DNA of 46,826 nucleotides from an uncultured Bacilli bacterium (GCA_947601845.1 CANQGH010000007.1:1-46826), one strand, 5' to 3'; counted from the first letter of the stretch, positions 25,117 to 33,955 are shown. Notes: generated by a model from the letters alone, not told the origin. Made by a program: numbers and translations.

Positions 25117-26604
25117 CTAATAAGCACCTCCAACCGCTACTTTTACATTGCCTTTAGCTGATTCTTTTACCGAATCAACCAATACGGCTGAAATAGTTTC
25201 TGTTTTTTCGATATAATGCTTTAAAACATCTTCCTCCGTTATATGGGCTTTTATACTATCAATATCACAATTTTTTCTACGTGCTGCCAAAGTATTAATA
25301 TATCTCTTAGGTCTATCTGCTTTCTTTGGTAAAATAGCAATTATTCCATATATATTATCGCTTAATTGAGCATAGACAACTCTTACTTGTTTATTACGTG
25401 AATTAGCTCTTAAATATCCTAAATCTCTTAAAGGAGCACAATTACTAAATTTACTGCTTCTGTAATCTCCCCTATCATTTTTTAATTGTTCAATTAAGAC
25501 AAACGCATCTTCTAATGCCTGCTTATCATCGATTGATTCTACATCTTGAATAATACTATCGGTTAAAAATAACACTATATTACGACTTTCCATAGGGTTA
25601 GGGTTATATTCACTTAGTAATTGTAAAAATTTATTATCTAATATTTCGCCTACTTCTACTTTGGTAGCATCTTGCTCCATATCTATTAGTATTTGAGTAT
25701 CCTCTTTGTATTCGGTCAATGCTTCTATTTGCATATTTAATTTGTCCAAATCAATTTTGTAAGTTTCATCTGTTTCAGGAATAAGTTCCTTTAGAGTTAA
25801 TAGTTCAATATCTTTTAATGATATCAAGCCATCAATAATATTAGATAAAGCCGTTCCTCCAAAACAAGGTTCCCACTCATCTATTATTTGATTTACTTCT
25901 TCTTTAGTTTGGCATTTAGATATCAATTCAGAAACAGCTTTTAATGTATTTAATGTAGCTGGATTAAATTTACTCTCTAAATTATTTTCAATTTTGCTAA
26001 TTTTTTTATCATATTCACTTAGAGGCTCATCTTCTTTAATATCATCTGGTAAAGTTTTAGCATAAATGTTATTATTCTTGTTATTAATTTCCATCTTTAT
26101 TGCAATTCTATCTTGAACTGATATACCATGACGCTTAAACACTTCATTAAGAGCGGTAAATTGATCTACTGGTTTTTCTTCATCGGTTAACTCTTCCTTT
26201 AAAGTGCATAATTCTCCATAAAAAACATCACTGTATACACTTTCAGCAACTTGATCACTAAAAGTATCCTTTTGATTTTCTAGTGTCTCTTTCACTTTGG
26301 CAACAAACTGCTCCACGTTTGATATTTGAGGAACGGCCTCCTTACCAAACTGACAGTATGCATCATAAATAATCCTACTTTGGGCCATTTCTGCTATCAA
26401 AGAAGAATCCATTCCGATGGCCTTAGTTACATAATCAAAAGAAGTGCTATCTAAATTGTACAATCCAAAAGGATTAGTTAAAGTGGCATCAATTATTTTT
26501 TGCAATTTGCCTATTTCTTTCCTTAACTCCTCATTCTTTTGGGCTCCACGTTCTAAAGATTCAATTTCTTCATTTAATATTTTTAATAGTTCATCAATAA
26601 TCAT
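25117..26604 (-). CDS. Hypothetical protein with possible RelE-like C-terminal domain
   Basis: A 495-residue acidic helical protein, first gene of a four-gene operon, with an ideal GGAGG site. Most of it is unrecognised. The segment at about residues 391-445 (PLRDLGYLR, then KQVRVVYAQLSDN, IYGIIAILPKKADRPKRY and a basic AARRK helix) has the strand-strand-helix layout and LR-LG...R...Y...KK...P pattern of RelE/HigB/Gp49-type RNase toxins. The next gene encodes a small HTH protein, as in HigBA-like pairs. The likeness is suggestive, not established: the domain would be attached to a 390-residue partner, and typical catalytic residues cannot be confirmed. Confidence 0.6.
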   Translation of the reverse strand: MIIDELLKILNEEIESLERGAQKNEELRKEIGKLQKIIDATLTNPFGLYNLDSTSFDYVTKAIGMDSSLIAEMAQSRIIYDAYCQFGKEAVPQISNVEQFVAKVKETLENQKDTFSDQVAESVYSDVFYGELCTLKEELTDEEKPVDQFTALNEVFKRHGISVQDRIAIKMEINNKNNNIYAKTLPDDIKEDEPLSEYDKKISKIENNLESKFNPATLNTLKAVSELISKCQTKEEVNQIIDEWEPCFGGTALSNIIDGLISLKDIELLTLKELIPETDETYKIDLDKLNMQIEALTEYKEDTQILIDMEQDATKVEVGEILDNKFLQLLSEYNPNPMESRNIVLFLTDSIIQDVESIDDKQALEDAFVLIEQLKNDRGDYRSSKFSNCAPLRDLGYLRANSRNKQVRVVYAQLSDNIYGIIAILPKKADRPKRYINTLAARRKNCDIDSIKAHITEEDVLKHYIEKTETISAVLVDSVKESAKGNVKVAVGGAY

Positions 26605-26619
26605 ATAAGCCTCCGATTA

Positions 26620-26655
26620 TGATATAATTATATCATTAACTAGTTATATAGGCAA
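26620..26655 (-). promoter_or_regulatory. Promoter of the HTH operon with palindromic operator
   Basis: TTGCCT (26655-26650), a 17-base spacer and a perfect TATAAT (26632-26627). The -10 sits inside a perfect 16-bp palindrome TGATATAATTATATCA (26620-26635). Binding of a dimeric regulator here would block the promoter; the HTH protein of the same operon is the obvious candidate. Confidence 0.65.
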
Positions 26656-26677
26656 GAAAAAAAGAGCATTTGCTCTT
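26656..26677 (-). terminator. Terminator after ftsZ
   Basis: Stem AAGAGCA/TGCTCTT (26662-26677) followed by seven T on the minus strand. It overlaps the ftsZ stop and directly precedes the promoter of the HTH operon. Confidence 0.85.
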
Positions 26678-27788
26678 AATAATTTCTATTTCTTAAGAAT
26701 GGTGGTAATTCATATTCTCCACTTTGATCGCTGCTGTCTTCATCATCATCGCCATTAGCAGTAATAAGTGGTGGAACATCAGCTTCTTTTATTCTTCTAG
26801 TTGGTGTTTGAGCTGCATTATAAAGTGGCTCTTTATTATTTTTGTCAAAACCTGTAGCTATTACCGTTACGATTACTTCATCAGTTAAATTTTCATTAAT
26901 AACTGAACCAAATATAGTATTAATGTCTGTATTAGCTGCAGCACGAACTACTTCAGCAGCCTGTTCTGCTTCAAATAAAGTCAAATTCATGCCACCAGTA
27001 ATATTAATAATAGCATCTGTAGCTCCAGAAATAGATGTTTCTAGAAGTGGGCTTGACACAGCTTGCTTTGCAGCTTCGATGGCCCTATCTTCACCCATAC
27101 CAATACCGATACCGATAATAGCATTTCCTGATTTTTGCATAACAGCTTTCACATCAGCAAAATCTAGGTTTACTAAACCAACTACCGCTATTAAATCAGA
27201 TATTGATTGAACTCCTCTTCGTAGAACATTATCTACCTCTTTAAATGCTTCTAACATTGGTGTAGTTTTATCAATAATTTCTCTTAATCTATCATTAGGA
27301 ATAACAATTAACGTATCAACATGTTTTTTTAATTCTTCGATTCCGGCCATTGCATTTTCCATTCTCTTTCTTCCCTCGAAAGTAAATGGTTTAGTAACAA
27401 TAGCTACAGTCAACGCACCTAAGGCTTGCGCAATTTCAGCAACGACTGGTGCCGCTCCTGATCCTGTTCCTCCGCCCATTCCACAAGTAACAAAGACCAT
27501 GTCAGCTCCAGCAAGAGCATCTTCAATCTCTTTCTTTGACTCTACTGCCGCTTCTCTTCCTACCTCAGGGTTAGCTCCAGCCCCTAGACCATCTGTAAGA
27601 TTAGCGCCTATTTGAATTTTTATATCCGCTTGTGAATTATTAAGTACTTGTAAGTCCGTATTGGCTACAATAAATTCAACACCCTTAACACCTGACTCAA
27701 TCATTCTGTTAACAGCGTTACCTCCGCCACCACCAATACCAATAACTTTAATTTTAGCCAACTGATCCATTTCTAATGCTCCAAACAT
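26676..27788 (-). CDS. ftsZ: Cell division GTPase FtsZ
   Basis: The tubulin-like GTPase that forms the division ring. The 370-residue protein has the glycine-rich [14 protein letters not shown] start, the tubulin signature [10 protein letters not shown] (about 105-114), the synergy (T7) loop [10 protein letters not shown], and after a short linker the conserved C-terminal tail ELPPFLRNR that binds FtsA. It follows ftsA by 12 bases with a GGAGG site. Length is normal. Confidence 0.98.
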   Translation of the reverse strand: MFGALEMDQLAKIKVIGIGGGGGNAVNRMIESGVKGVEFIVANTDLQVLNNSQADIKIQIGANLTDGLGAGANPEVGREAAVESKKEIEDALAGADMVFVTCGMGGGTGSGAAPVVAEIAQALGALTVAIVTKPFTFEGRKRMENAMAGIEELKKHVDTLIVIPNDRLREIIDKTTPMLEAFKEVDNVLRRGVQSISDLIAVVGLVNLDFADVKAVMQKSGNAIIGIGIGMGEDRAIEAAKQAVSSPLLETSISGATDAIINITGGMNLTLFEAEQAAEVVRAAANTDINTIFGSVINENLTDEVIVTVIATGFDKNNKEPLYNAAQTPTRRIKEADVPPLITANGDDDEDSSDQSGEYELPPFLRNRNY

Positions 27789-27800
27789 TCCGATTCCTCC

Positions 27801-29048
27801 TTAGTTTCCAGTAAAGTATCCAAATACCTTACTAACAATCGTATCATTCGTTGTTTTTTTCATATTTTTTCTATTATTTAACATTTCATTTATTGCTTCA
27901 TCATCAAACATCGAACCATTTTGATCTCTTAATTTAGACTTTTCATGATAATACTTAATAAGTCCAACTACACTAGAGTATTTATTATCTCTAATACCCA
28001 CTATTGTCATGTTTAATGTACTTGCATTAATACCAAGAGTATTCTCAACGACATAACTAAATCCCGTTAACTCTGTAATACCACCTGTAACAATTATATA
28101 ACTTATTTTTCTATTTGTTAAGTTATTTATTTGTTTTTTAGCAAGTTTTAATAATTCAATTACTCTTGATTCAACTATTTCTGATATTTCATATTGATTA
28201 ATAATAACACGGTCACCATTTTTAGTTTCTATCTCTAACACATCATTAACATCGGCATATCTTCTACTACAAACAGCAAAATTTTCTTTTAAAGTTCTAG
28301 AAGTAGTTAAATCTACCCCATAAATATACGATATATCTTTATCTATATTTTTACTTCCCAACTCAATACTATCCTGTTTGATGATGATACCTTTATTAAA
28401 AATGGATACATCAATTATATCACTACCAACATTGATGACAGCCCCCAAGACTTTATCCATCTCTTTATTTCTAGCGCAGTAGTAATCGCCAATACTGCCA
28501 AAAGCAATATCTACTACTTCTATTCCACAAGTATCAAACACCTCTAAAAAAGGAATAATATTTTTTTGCGGAGCAGTAACTAAAACGGCTTTTACTTCTA
28601 AATATTCACAAGAAACCCCTCGTGGATCTAATAGGCCTTCTTCTTTGTCCGCCGTAAAAGTAATTGGTATAATGGTAACTAAACTTTCTTTATTAGGAAT
28701 TTTTTCAATAACCGCATCTTCTAAAGCCTTAGTTATGTCTGCGCCAGTTACTATTTTGTCTGGCGAAGTTATCTTGGTTGTGCCTGAAGTCACACTAAAA
28801 CTTCTTTGATTAGTTGCAACAGTGACAACGGCTTTATTGATTTTAACACCTAGAATTGGTTCAATCTCTTTAATGGCTAATTTTAAGGAATTGGCCACCA
28901 ATTCTTTATCAGTTATTAAGCCTTTTTTTATGCCTGTTGTTCTAACGCTTGTAGCAGCAAAAACATGAAATTTATCGTTTAAGATTTCGCCTACTACGAC
29001 TTTGATACTATCGCTTCCAATATCTATACCAGTATAAATATCTCTCAT
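27801..29048 (-). CDS. ftsA: Cell division protein FtsA
   Basis: An actin-like ATPase that tethers FtsZ to the membrane. The 415-residue protein shows the phosphate-1 loop DIGSDSIKVVVGE at the N-terminus, the 1C subdomain (VRTTGIKKGLI), the phosphate-2 loop INVGSDIIDVSIF, the adenosine motif VTGGITELTG and a C-terminal amphipathic helix (SKVFGYFTGN) for membrane attachment. It is the first gene of an ftsA-ftsZ operon that is 23 kb away from the mraZ-pbpB cluster. Confidence 0.96.
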   Translation of the reverse strand: MRDIYTGIDIGSDSIKVVVGEILNDKFHVFAATSVRTTGIKKGLITDKELVANSLKLAIKEIEPILGVKINKAVVTVATNQRSFSVTSGTTKITSPDKIVTGADITKALEDAVIEKIPNKESLVTIIPITFTADKEEGLLDPRGVSCEYLEVKAVLVTAPQKNIIPFLEVFDTCGIEVVDIAFGSIGDYYCARNKEMDKVLGAVINVGSDIIDVSIFNKGIIIKQDSIELGSKNIDKDISYIYGVDLTTSRTLKENFAVCSRRYADVNDVLEIETKNGDRVIINQYEISEIVESRVIELLKLAKKQINNLTNRKISYIIVTGGITELTGFSYVVENTLGINASTLNMTIVGIRDNKYSSVVGLIKYYHEKSKLRDQNGSMFDDEAINEMLNNRKNMKKTTNDTIVSKVFGYFTGN

Positions 29049-29073
29049 ATCATCGCTCCTACTTTCAAGATAT

Positions 29074-29101
29074 ATTATACTATATTTTAGTTTTATTTCA
29101 A
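29074..29101 (-). promoter_or_regulatory. ftsA-ftsZ promoter
   Basis: TTGAAA (29101-29096), a 16-base spacer and a perfect TATAAT (29079-29074), 25 bases before the ftsA start codon. Confidence 0.7.
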
Positions 29102-29112
29102 ATACTTTTTAG

Positions 29113-29149
29113 AAAAGATAAAAGATTAGCCATACGCTAACCTTTTATC
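29113..29149 (-). terminator. Terminator after the phosphohexomutase gene
   Basis: A 14-bp stem (29117-29130 with 29136-29149, one G-T pair) and TTTT on the minus strand, placed between the mutase gene and the ftsA promoter. Confidence 0.8.
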
Positions 29150-29156
29150 AAGATAA

Positions 29157-30521
29157 TTAAGCTTTATTGAATTTATCTATTAAAGACAAAAATTCATTTT
29201 TAATTTCTTCTAAACGATGTATATTTGTGGCTTCAAATCTAGTTGTAATATTGGGTCCTGTGTTACTACATCTTACTAAGGCCCAACCATCATCAAAACT
29301 CACTCTAACCCCATCAATCATTTCTGTTTTATAATTTTTACTAAGGCAATAATCTTTTACCTTTTCTATAACTTCAAATTTAATATCATCACGTGAAGGT
29401 ATTTTTATTTCTGGTGTTGATTCATAATTGGAAATACCTTCTAATAGTTCACTTACTGATTTATTAGTTGTAGATAAAATTTCTATTAATCTTAAACCGG
29501 CATAAAGTCCTGAATCAATACCTTTGAATCTATCTCTAAAATAAACATGACCAGATAATTCCCCACCAAAAGGTATATCAAGTTCTTGAATTTTAGCTTT
29601 AACATAAGAATTACCAGTTCTATAGCAAAGAGGTGTTCCACCCAATTTAATTATTTCATCTTCTAAGGCTTTAGAACATTTAACATCATATAGAAAAGTT
29701 TTGTTTTTAACTTTATTAATAATATCCCGAATAATAATAATCATATATTTATCAGTAGCAATATAGTTACCTTTTTCATCAATAATTCCTAATCTATCAC
29801 CATCACCATCAAAAGCAATACCTAAGTCGGCTTTAGTTTCCAATACCTTGCGTTTCAAATCTTCTAAGTTGGCTTCAACTCCTGGATCTGGATGATGATG
29901 AGGAAAATTAGCATCACTTTCACCATATAATATTTCTAAATCAATAGGAAACCTATAATAAATATCTTTAGCAATGCAAGAGGTAGTTCCATTTCCTAAA
30001 TCCAGTACTACTTTTAAAGGTCTCTTGCCTAATTTAATAGAAGATAACATTAATTCGATATATTCATCTCTTATATCATATTTAGTTAATCTTCCTTGCC
30101 CTTGACTAAATGCATTTTGTAAAGTAAAATTCATAAACTCTGTAATCATTTCGCCCCTAGCATTACCTCTTTCATCAAAGGCTATTTTAAACCCATTGTC
30201 ATCTTTAGGGTTGTGACTAGCTGTCACCATTACACCACTAGGAATTCCTTTTTGAATACATGCATAATAATACATAGGCGTTGTAACTAAACCTAAATCA
30301 ATAACATCAACACCTGTTGATAGTATCCCTTCTATCAAAAAAGAAGAAAGTTCTTGTGAAGAAAATCTATTATCCCTACCTACTATACACTTTCTTTTAC
30401 CTAATTTTTGTATGTATGTTCCAAAACTTTTACCAATAACAAAAGCTACTTCTCTATTTATATCTTTAGGATATTTACCCCTAATATCATATGCTCTAAA
30501 TATGTTATGATTAATAACCAT
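29157..30521 (-). CDS. Phosphomannomutase/phosphoglucomutase
   Basis: A 454-residue alpha-D-phosphohexomutase that moves phosphate between C1 and C6 of glucose or mannose to supply sugar nucleotides. Its four signature loops are present: the phosphoserine loop TASHNPKDDNGFK, the Mg2+ loop DGDGDRLG, the sugar loop GGELSGH and the phosphate-binding RCSNTGPNITTRFEA near the C-terminus. The frame is open further upstream, but the AAAGGGGGTT site selects the ATG at 30521. The previous gene ends just 10 bases upstream of that start, so they are likely co-transcribed. Substrate preference (Man or Glc) is uncertain; the size fits the ManB/AlgC-like group. Confidence 0.93.
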   Translation of the reverse strand: MVINHNIFRAYDIRGKYPKDINREVAFVIGKSFGTYIQKLGKRKCIVGRDNRFSSQELSSFLIEGILSTGVDVIDLGLVTTPMYYYACIQKGIPSGVMVTASHNPKDDNGFKIAFDERGNARGEMITEFMNFTLQNAFSQGQGRLTKYDIRDEYIELMLSSIKLGKRPLKVVLDLGNGTTSCIAKDIYYRFPIDLEILYGESDANFPHHHPDPGVEANLEDLKRKVLETKADLGIAFDGDGDRLGIIDEKGNYIATDKYMIIIIRDIINKVKNKTFLYDVKCSKALEDEIIKLGGTPLCYRTGNSYVKAKIQELDIPFGGELSGHVYFRDRFKGIDSGLYAGLRLIEILSTTNKSVSELLEGISNYESTPEIKIPSRDDIKFEVIEKVKDYCLSKNYKTEMIDGVRVSFDDGWALVRCSNTGPNITTRFEATNIHRLEEIKNEFLSLIDKFNKA

Positions 30522-30531
30522 ATAACCCCCT

Positions 30532-31032
30532 TTATTGCACTTGATTAACAGTACATTCAAAACCATTTTGACTATAATAATCACGTTGTACTGCTAATAC
30601 GCCAATGTGATTAGCCAATAATTCTTCATCACCATAATTATAGTTATAGAAGTCAAAACTTAAAGTATATGTATTACCATTTTCATTAGCTATAACATTA
30701 GGGATATTTTTTAGAGCTTCATATTCTTCAATAACAACACCTTCACTAGGTAATCCACTTTCATTTTCATTAATAATATAACTAAACACCGAATCATGAA
30801 TTGTATCATCATAATAATTAGTGGTTATTGTATTAGTCAATTGATAATCACCAAAATCATCAGTTTTAGAACATGCTAAATTCATAATAATTGGTAGTGG
30901 TTCTTCTTCTATTACCTCTTCTTTAGGATATAACACTCTAAATAATGGTGGTATTATAATAAATATTAATAATACCAATATTCCTAAATAACACAACATT
31001 CTTATAGTTCCTGTATCATTTTTTACATTCAT
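30532..31032 (-). CDS. Membrane-anchored hypothetical protein
   Basis: A 166-residue protein with one N-terminal membrane helix (about residues 11-32) preceded by a short, mildly basic segment, so the acidic remainder should face outside. The outer domain (about 45-166) has alternating strands, and a Cys near residue 53 and another near the C-terminus could form a disulfide. No family is recognised. It precedes the phosphohexomutase gene closely, which hints at an envelope role. Confidence 0.7.
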   Translation of the reverse strand: MNVKNDTGTIRMLCYLGILVLLIFIIIPPLFRVLYPKEEVIEEEPLPIIMNLACSKTDDFGDYQLTNTITTNYYDDTIHDSVFSYIINENESGLPSEGVVIEEYEALKNIPNVIANENGNTYTLSFDFYNYNYGDEELLANHIGVLAVQRDYYSQNGFECTVNQVQ

Positions 31033-31076
31033 AATGTAGCCTCCTATACTATTAATATAGTAGCATAATTTTCCAT

Positions 31077-31100
31077 AAAAAAAAAGTCATAGACTTTTTT
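31077..31100 (-). terminator. Terminator after tig
   Basis: Stem AAAAAAGTC/GACTTTTTT with a 3-base loop and extended T tract on the minus strand, overlapping the tig stop. Confidence 0.75.
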
Positions 31101-32362
31101 TATTTATTTAATTCTTTTAATAATTCGATTACTTTACGCATTTGTAAATCATAACTAATCATTTCTACTCCACCAAAGGCTTTTAGAAACTCTTCTTTTT
31201 CCATCTTGTATTTTTCGGCTAGGGAATCAGCTTCTTTATTAGCGTCTTCAGGAGTAATTTCTATTTTTTCTAAAGTGGCAATTTCTTCCAACATTAAGCG
31301 ATATAATACATGATTATATGCTTCTTTTTCCAAGTGACTTTTTAAATCTTTTTCATTAGATTTAGTAAATTGATAATATAAATCTAAAGATAATCCTTGC
31401 ATTTTAATTTGTTCTTCAAATCTATGGAACAATCTATCAACTTCTTCATCAACCATTTCTTCTGGTATATCAACTTCTGTATTTTTTCCAACGGCTTCTA
31501 ATAATTTATCAACATACTCATTTTCTGTATCAACTTCTTTATGAGCTTTTAAATGTTCCTCAATTTCTTTTTCTAATGATTCTTTGCTATTAACTCCTTC
31601 CATACCAAGGTCTTCAAATAACTCATCATCCAATTCTCTTTCAATTTTCTCTTTAATTTCATTAACTTTAACTTTGAAAGTTGCTTTTGCGCCCTTTAAT
31701 TCACTAACGGGATATTCCTCTGGGAAAGTAACCTCTATTTCTTTTTCTTCTCCTTGATGCATACCAATTAATTGTTCTTCAAATCCAGGAATAAAGGAAC
31801 CACTACCTATTTCTAGTTCATAATTTTCTCCTTTACCACCTTCAAAAGCTACCCCATCTTTAAATCCTTCAAAATCAATGATAGCAATATTACCATTTTC
31901 TACAGTACCATCTTCTTTAGTCTTTAATTCGCTGTACTGTTCTAAAAGATGATGAATTTCATGATCAATTTCTTCTTTGGATACTACCACTTCTTCTTTT
32001 TTAACGCCTAATCCCTTGTATTTTTTGATTTTTACTTCTGGTTTAGTAATAAATTCAAAAGTCAATTCTACACCATCTTCATTAACACTCTTTATATTTA
32101 ATTTTGGTTGAACGACTGGTACTAATTTAGATTCATTTAAGGCTTTAACATATGCATCTTCAATGACATAGTCTACAGCTGGAAAATAAAGTCTTTCTTT
32201 ACCAAATCTTTTTTCAAAAATATCTCTAGGTACTTTACCTTTTCTAAAACCATCAACATTTACCTTTTTTACTTCTTCAGTAAATGCTTTATCTAGCGCT
32301 TGTTTCCAAGAGTCTCCCTCTATTTTTATTGTAACTTCATGCTTATTTTCTTTATTTGCCAT
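31100..32362 (-). CDS. tig: Trigger factor (ribosome-bound chaperone, PPIase)
   Basis: A chaperone that binds the ribosome exit tunnel and shields nascent chains. The 420-residue protein has the ribosome-docking signature GFRKGKVPR in the N-terminal domain, a central FKBP-type peptidyl-prolyl isomerase domain (about 150-240, with GSGSFIPGFEEQLIGM and VTFPEEYP) and a long helical C-terminal domain. The GGAGGTGC site selects the ATG at 32362 (MANKENKHE) rather than the upstream in-frame start. Its own promoter lies just upstream. Confidence 0.97.
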   Translation of the reverse strand: MANKENKHEVTIKIEGDSWKQALDKAFTEEVKKVNVDGFRKGKVPRDIFEKRFGKERLYFPAVDYVIEDAYVKALNESKLVPVVQPKLNIKSVNEDGVELTFEFITKPEVKIKKYKGLGVKKEEVVVSKEEIDHEIHHLLEQYSELKTKEDGTVENGNIAIIDFEGFKDGVAFEGGKGENYELEIGSGSFIPGFEEQLIGMHQGEEKEIEVTFPEEYPVSELKGAKATFKVKVNEIKEKIERELDDELFEDLGMEGVNSKESLEKEIEEHLKAHKEVDTENEYVDKLLEAVGKNTEVDIPEEMVDEEVDRLFHRFEEQIKMQGLSLDLYYQFTKSNEKDLKSHLEKEAYNHVLYRLMLEEIATLEKIEITPEDANKEADSLAEKYKMEKEEFLKAFGGVEMISYDLQMRKVIELLKELNK

Positions 32363-32386
32363 TTCTAGCACCTCCAATACTTCTAT

Positions 32387-32415
32387 ATTATATATTAAAT
32401 AAAATGTTAATTCAA
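32387..32415 (-). promoter_or_regulatory. tig promoter
   Basis: TTGAAT (32415-32410), 17-base spacer, perfect TATAAT (32392-32387), 25 bases ahead of the tig ATG. Confidence 0.75.
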
Positions 32416-32718
32416 GATTTTTTAGCTTTTAGCTTTTACATATTTAAAGTACAATATACTGGTAATTATTACCATTTGACTTTTCAAGCCGGTACTTGTA
32501 CAATTAGTTTTGAAAAGATAACTTATAGTTAACTTTTCAAAAGTGCTAAAGTATCTTTTTATGAAAAGTTTTTAATTATAGTAAAAATATGAATAAAAAT
32601 GTTATACAATTATCACGCATAAATCCAAGCAGTAAAATTTAAAAGACCATCATCTAACTTTTTAAATATTACAAATGCGTAAAACCAATATTAATCGGCT
32701 ATAATTGAAGTACTTTTC
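32416..32718. other. Non-coding stretch with recurring ACTTTTC/GAAAAGT motif
   Basis: About 300 bases without a supported gene. The motif CTTTTCA or its complement TGAAAAG occurs at about 32478, 32512, 32536, 32567 and 32713; the copy at 32535-32547 forms a near-perfect palindrome (ACTTTTCAAAAGT). No tRNA, rRNA or recognisable riboswitch is visible. It may hold a small RNA or a regulator-binding region. Confidence 0.4.
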
Positions 32719-32752
32719 AAAAAAAATAAGTTCGGAATATCCGAACTTATTT
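32719..32752 (-). terminator. Terminator after the surface protein gene
   Basis: A 12-bp stem AAATAAGTTCGG/CCGAACTTATTT (32724-32752) followed by eight T on the minus strand. Confidence 0.85.
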
Positions 32753-32755
32753 TAG

Positions 32756-33385
32756 TTATGCATGCATCTTTTTATAACTTACTAACATTATACCGGCAAC
32801 GGCTACAATAGCTATACCTATAATAATGGTATTATCACCAGTACTTGGGGATGTAACATCATCATCGCATGGTTGGAAGATAATTACTTTATTTTGATAT
32901 ATAGGACCAGAACCTGCCTTTGTAACTTCAATCCATAATACAAAATGTTTTTCTTCATCAATACTAGAAGTATCTAATGGTACAGTATTTCCTTCAGAAT
33001 CTAACCAATTGGCCGTATATCCTGGTAATAATTTTTGCTTAGAATTTTCATACTCAGCCATCTTTTGAGAATATGCTTGTTTTTCTTCTGGACCAGCACT
33101 ATCCTCTGGTTTATTTTCGTTTTGATAGTTTATTTGTTCATTTAAAATAGCTGTATATGCTACATACGTGTCATTTTCAATTTCTACATATTGATATCTT
33201 AATTTGTAATTTGAACCATAACTTGCATCTATTTCTATTTTATTCTCACCGGTAACATATCCATCAGTAGTTGGCATTTTTATAATTCCATTAGAATCTA
33301 ATGTTACTTCGTGAGCGTATACTGTTGGTACACTCATAAAAATAGCTATCGCTAATAACATGCATAATGTTTTAAATTTTTTCAT
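32756..33385 (-). CDS. Secreted protein with sortase-type C-terminal anchor
   Basis: A 209-residue surface protein. Residues 1-25 are a signal peptide (MKKFKTLCMLLAIAIF..., cleavage near YAHE). The C-terminus has SPSTGD followed by a hydrophobic helix and a basic tail (SYKKMHA), the three-part sortase sorting signal, with S in place of the L of LPxTG. The exposed part (about 26-175) is acidic, beta-rich and not recognised. It is monocistronic, with its own promoter and strong terminator. No sortase gene is in the window. Confidence 0.78.
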   Translation of the reverse strand: MKKFKTLCMLLAIAIFMSVPTVYAHEVTLDSNGIIKMPTTDGYVTGENKIEIDASYGSNYKLRYQYVEIENDTYVAYTAILNEQINYQNENKPEDSAGPEEKQAYSQKMAEYENSKQKLLPGYTANWLDSEGNTVPLDTSSIDEEKHFVLWIEVTKAGSGPIYQNKVIIFQPCDDDVTSPSTGDNTIIIGIAIVAVAGIMLVSYKKMHA

Positions 33386-33412
33386 ATCTAAATCCTCCTC
33401 TATTCTGAATAT

Positions 33413-33441
33413 AGAATATCAATAAGCAATCATTTTGTAAA
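33413..33441 (-). promoter_or_regulatory. Promoter of the surface protein gene
   Basis: TTTACA (33441-33436), 17-base spacer, TATTCT (33418-33413). The -10 is the first arm of an inverted repeat TATTCT-ATATTC-AGAATA, a possible operator or 5' UTR stem. Confidence 0.55.
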
Positions 33442-33453
33442 TATTTTTAAATT

Positions 33454-33474
33454 AAAAAAGTGTCTATATGACAC
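33454..33474 (-). terminator. Terminator after greA
   Basis: Stem GTGTC/GACAC (33460-33474) followed by TTTTTT on the minus strand. Confidence 0.75.
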
Positions 33475-33484
33475 CTCTTTACAC

Positions 33485-33955
33485 TTATTTTACCTCAGTA
33501 ATTTCAATTTTATACACGCCATTAGGACTTTGTACTTCAACTATATCACCAACGCGCTTATTCATAATAGCTTTAGCAATTGGACTTTCATTAGATATTT
33601 TACTCATGAATGGATCTGCTTCTTGACTACCTACAATTTGGTACTCATCAATCTCATCTTCATCATCACAATATTTAATACTAACAGTAGAACCAAGACC
33701 AACTACATCACTATTGCTCTTTTCAATAATTTCAATATTTTCTAACATTTTCTCTATTCTTTTAATACGTCCTTCTATTTCAGCTTGATCATTCTTAGCA
33801 GCATCATAGTCAGCATTTTCGGATAAATCACCTAATGCTCTTGCCTCTTTAATAGCTTGAATGTTCTCAGGACGTTTTACATTTATTAATTCATCTAATT
33901 CTTTTTTTAATTCATCTAATCCTTCTTGAGTTAAATATATTTTTTTATCTTTCAT
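33485..33955 (-). CDS. greA: Transcription elongation factor GreA
   Basis: Rescues backtracked RNA polymerase by stimulating transcript cleavage. The 156-residue protein has the N-terminal coiled coil with LTQEGLDELKKELDEL, the loop region ALGDLSENADYDAAK carrying the acidic tip (D and E of DLSENADY), and the C-terminal FKBP-like domain ending SPNGVYKIEI. AGAGGTGAT selects the ATG at 33955. It lies downstream of the trhP genes, much as in B. subtilis where greA follows yrrN-yrrO-udk. Confidence 0.97.
   Translation of the reverse strand: MKDKKIYLTQEGLDELKKELDELINVKRPENIQAIKEARALGDLSENADYDAAKNDQAEIEGRIKRIEKMLENIEIIEKSNSDVVGLGSTVSIKYCDDEDEIDEYQIVGSQEADPFMSKISNESPIAKAIMNKRVGDIVEVQSPNGVYKIEITEVK

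Noticed and set aside
24880-26604. Firm call of a toxin-antitoxin pair
   Set aside because: The RelE likeness is by pattern only, and the toxin-like part is joined to about 390 extra residues; kept as a hypothesis in the findings.
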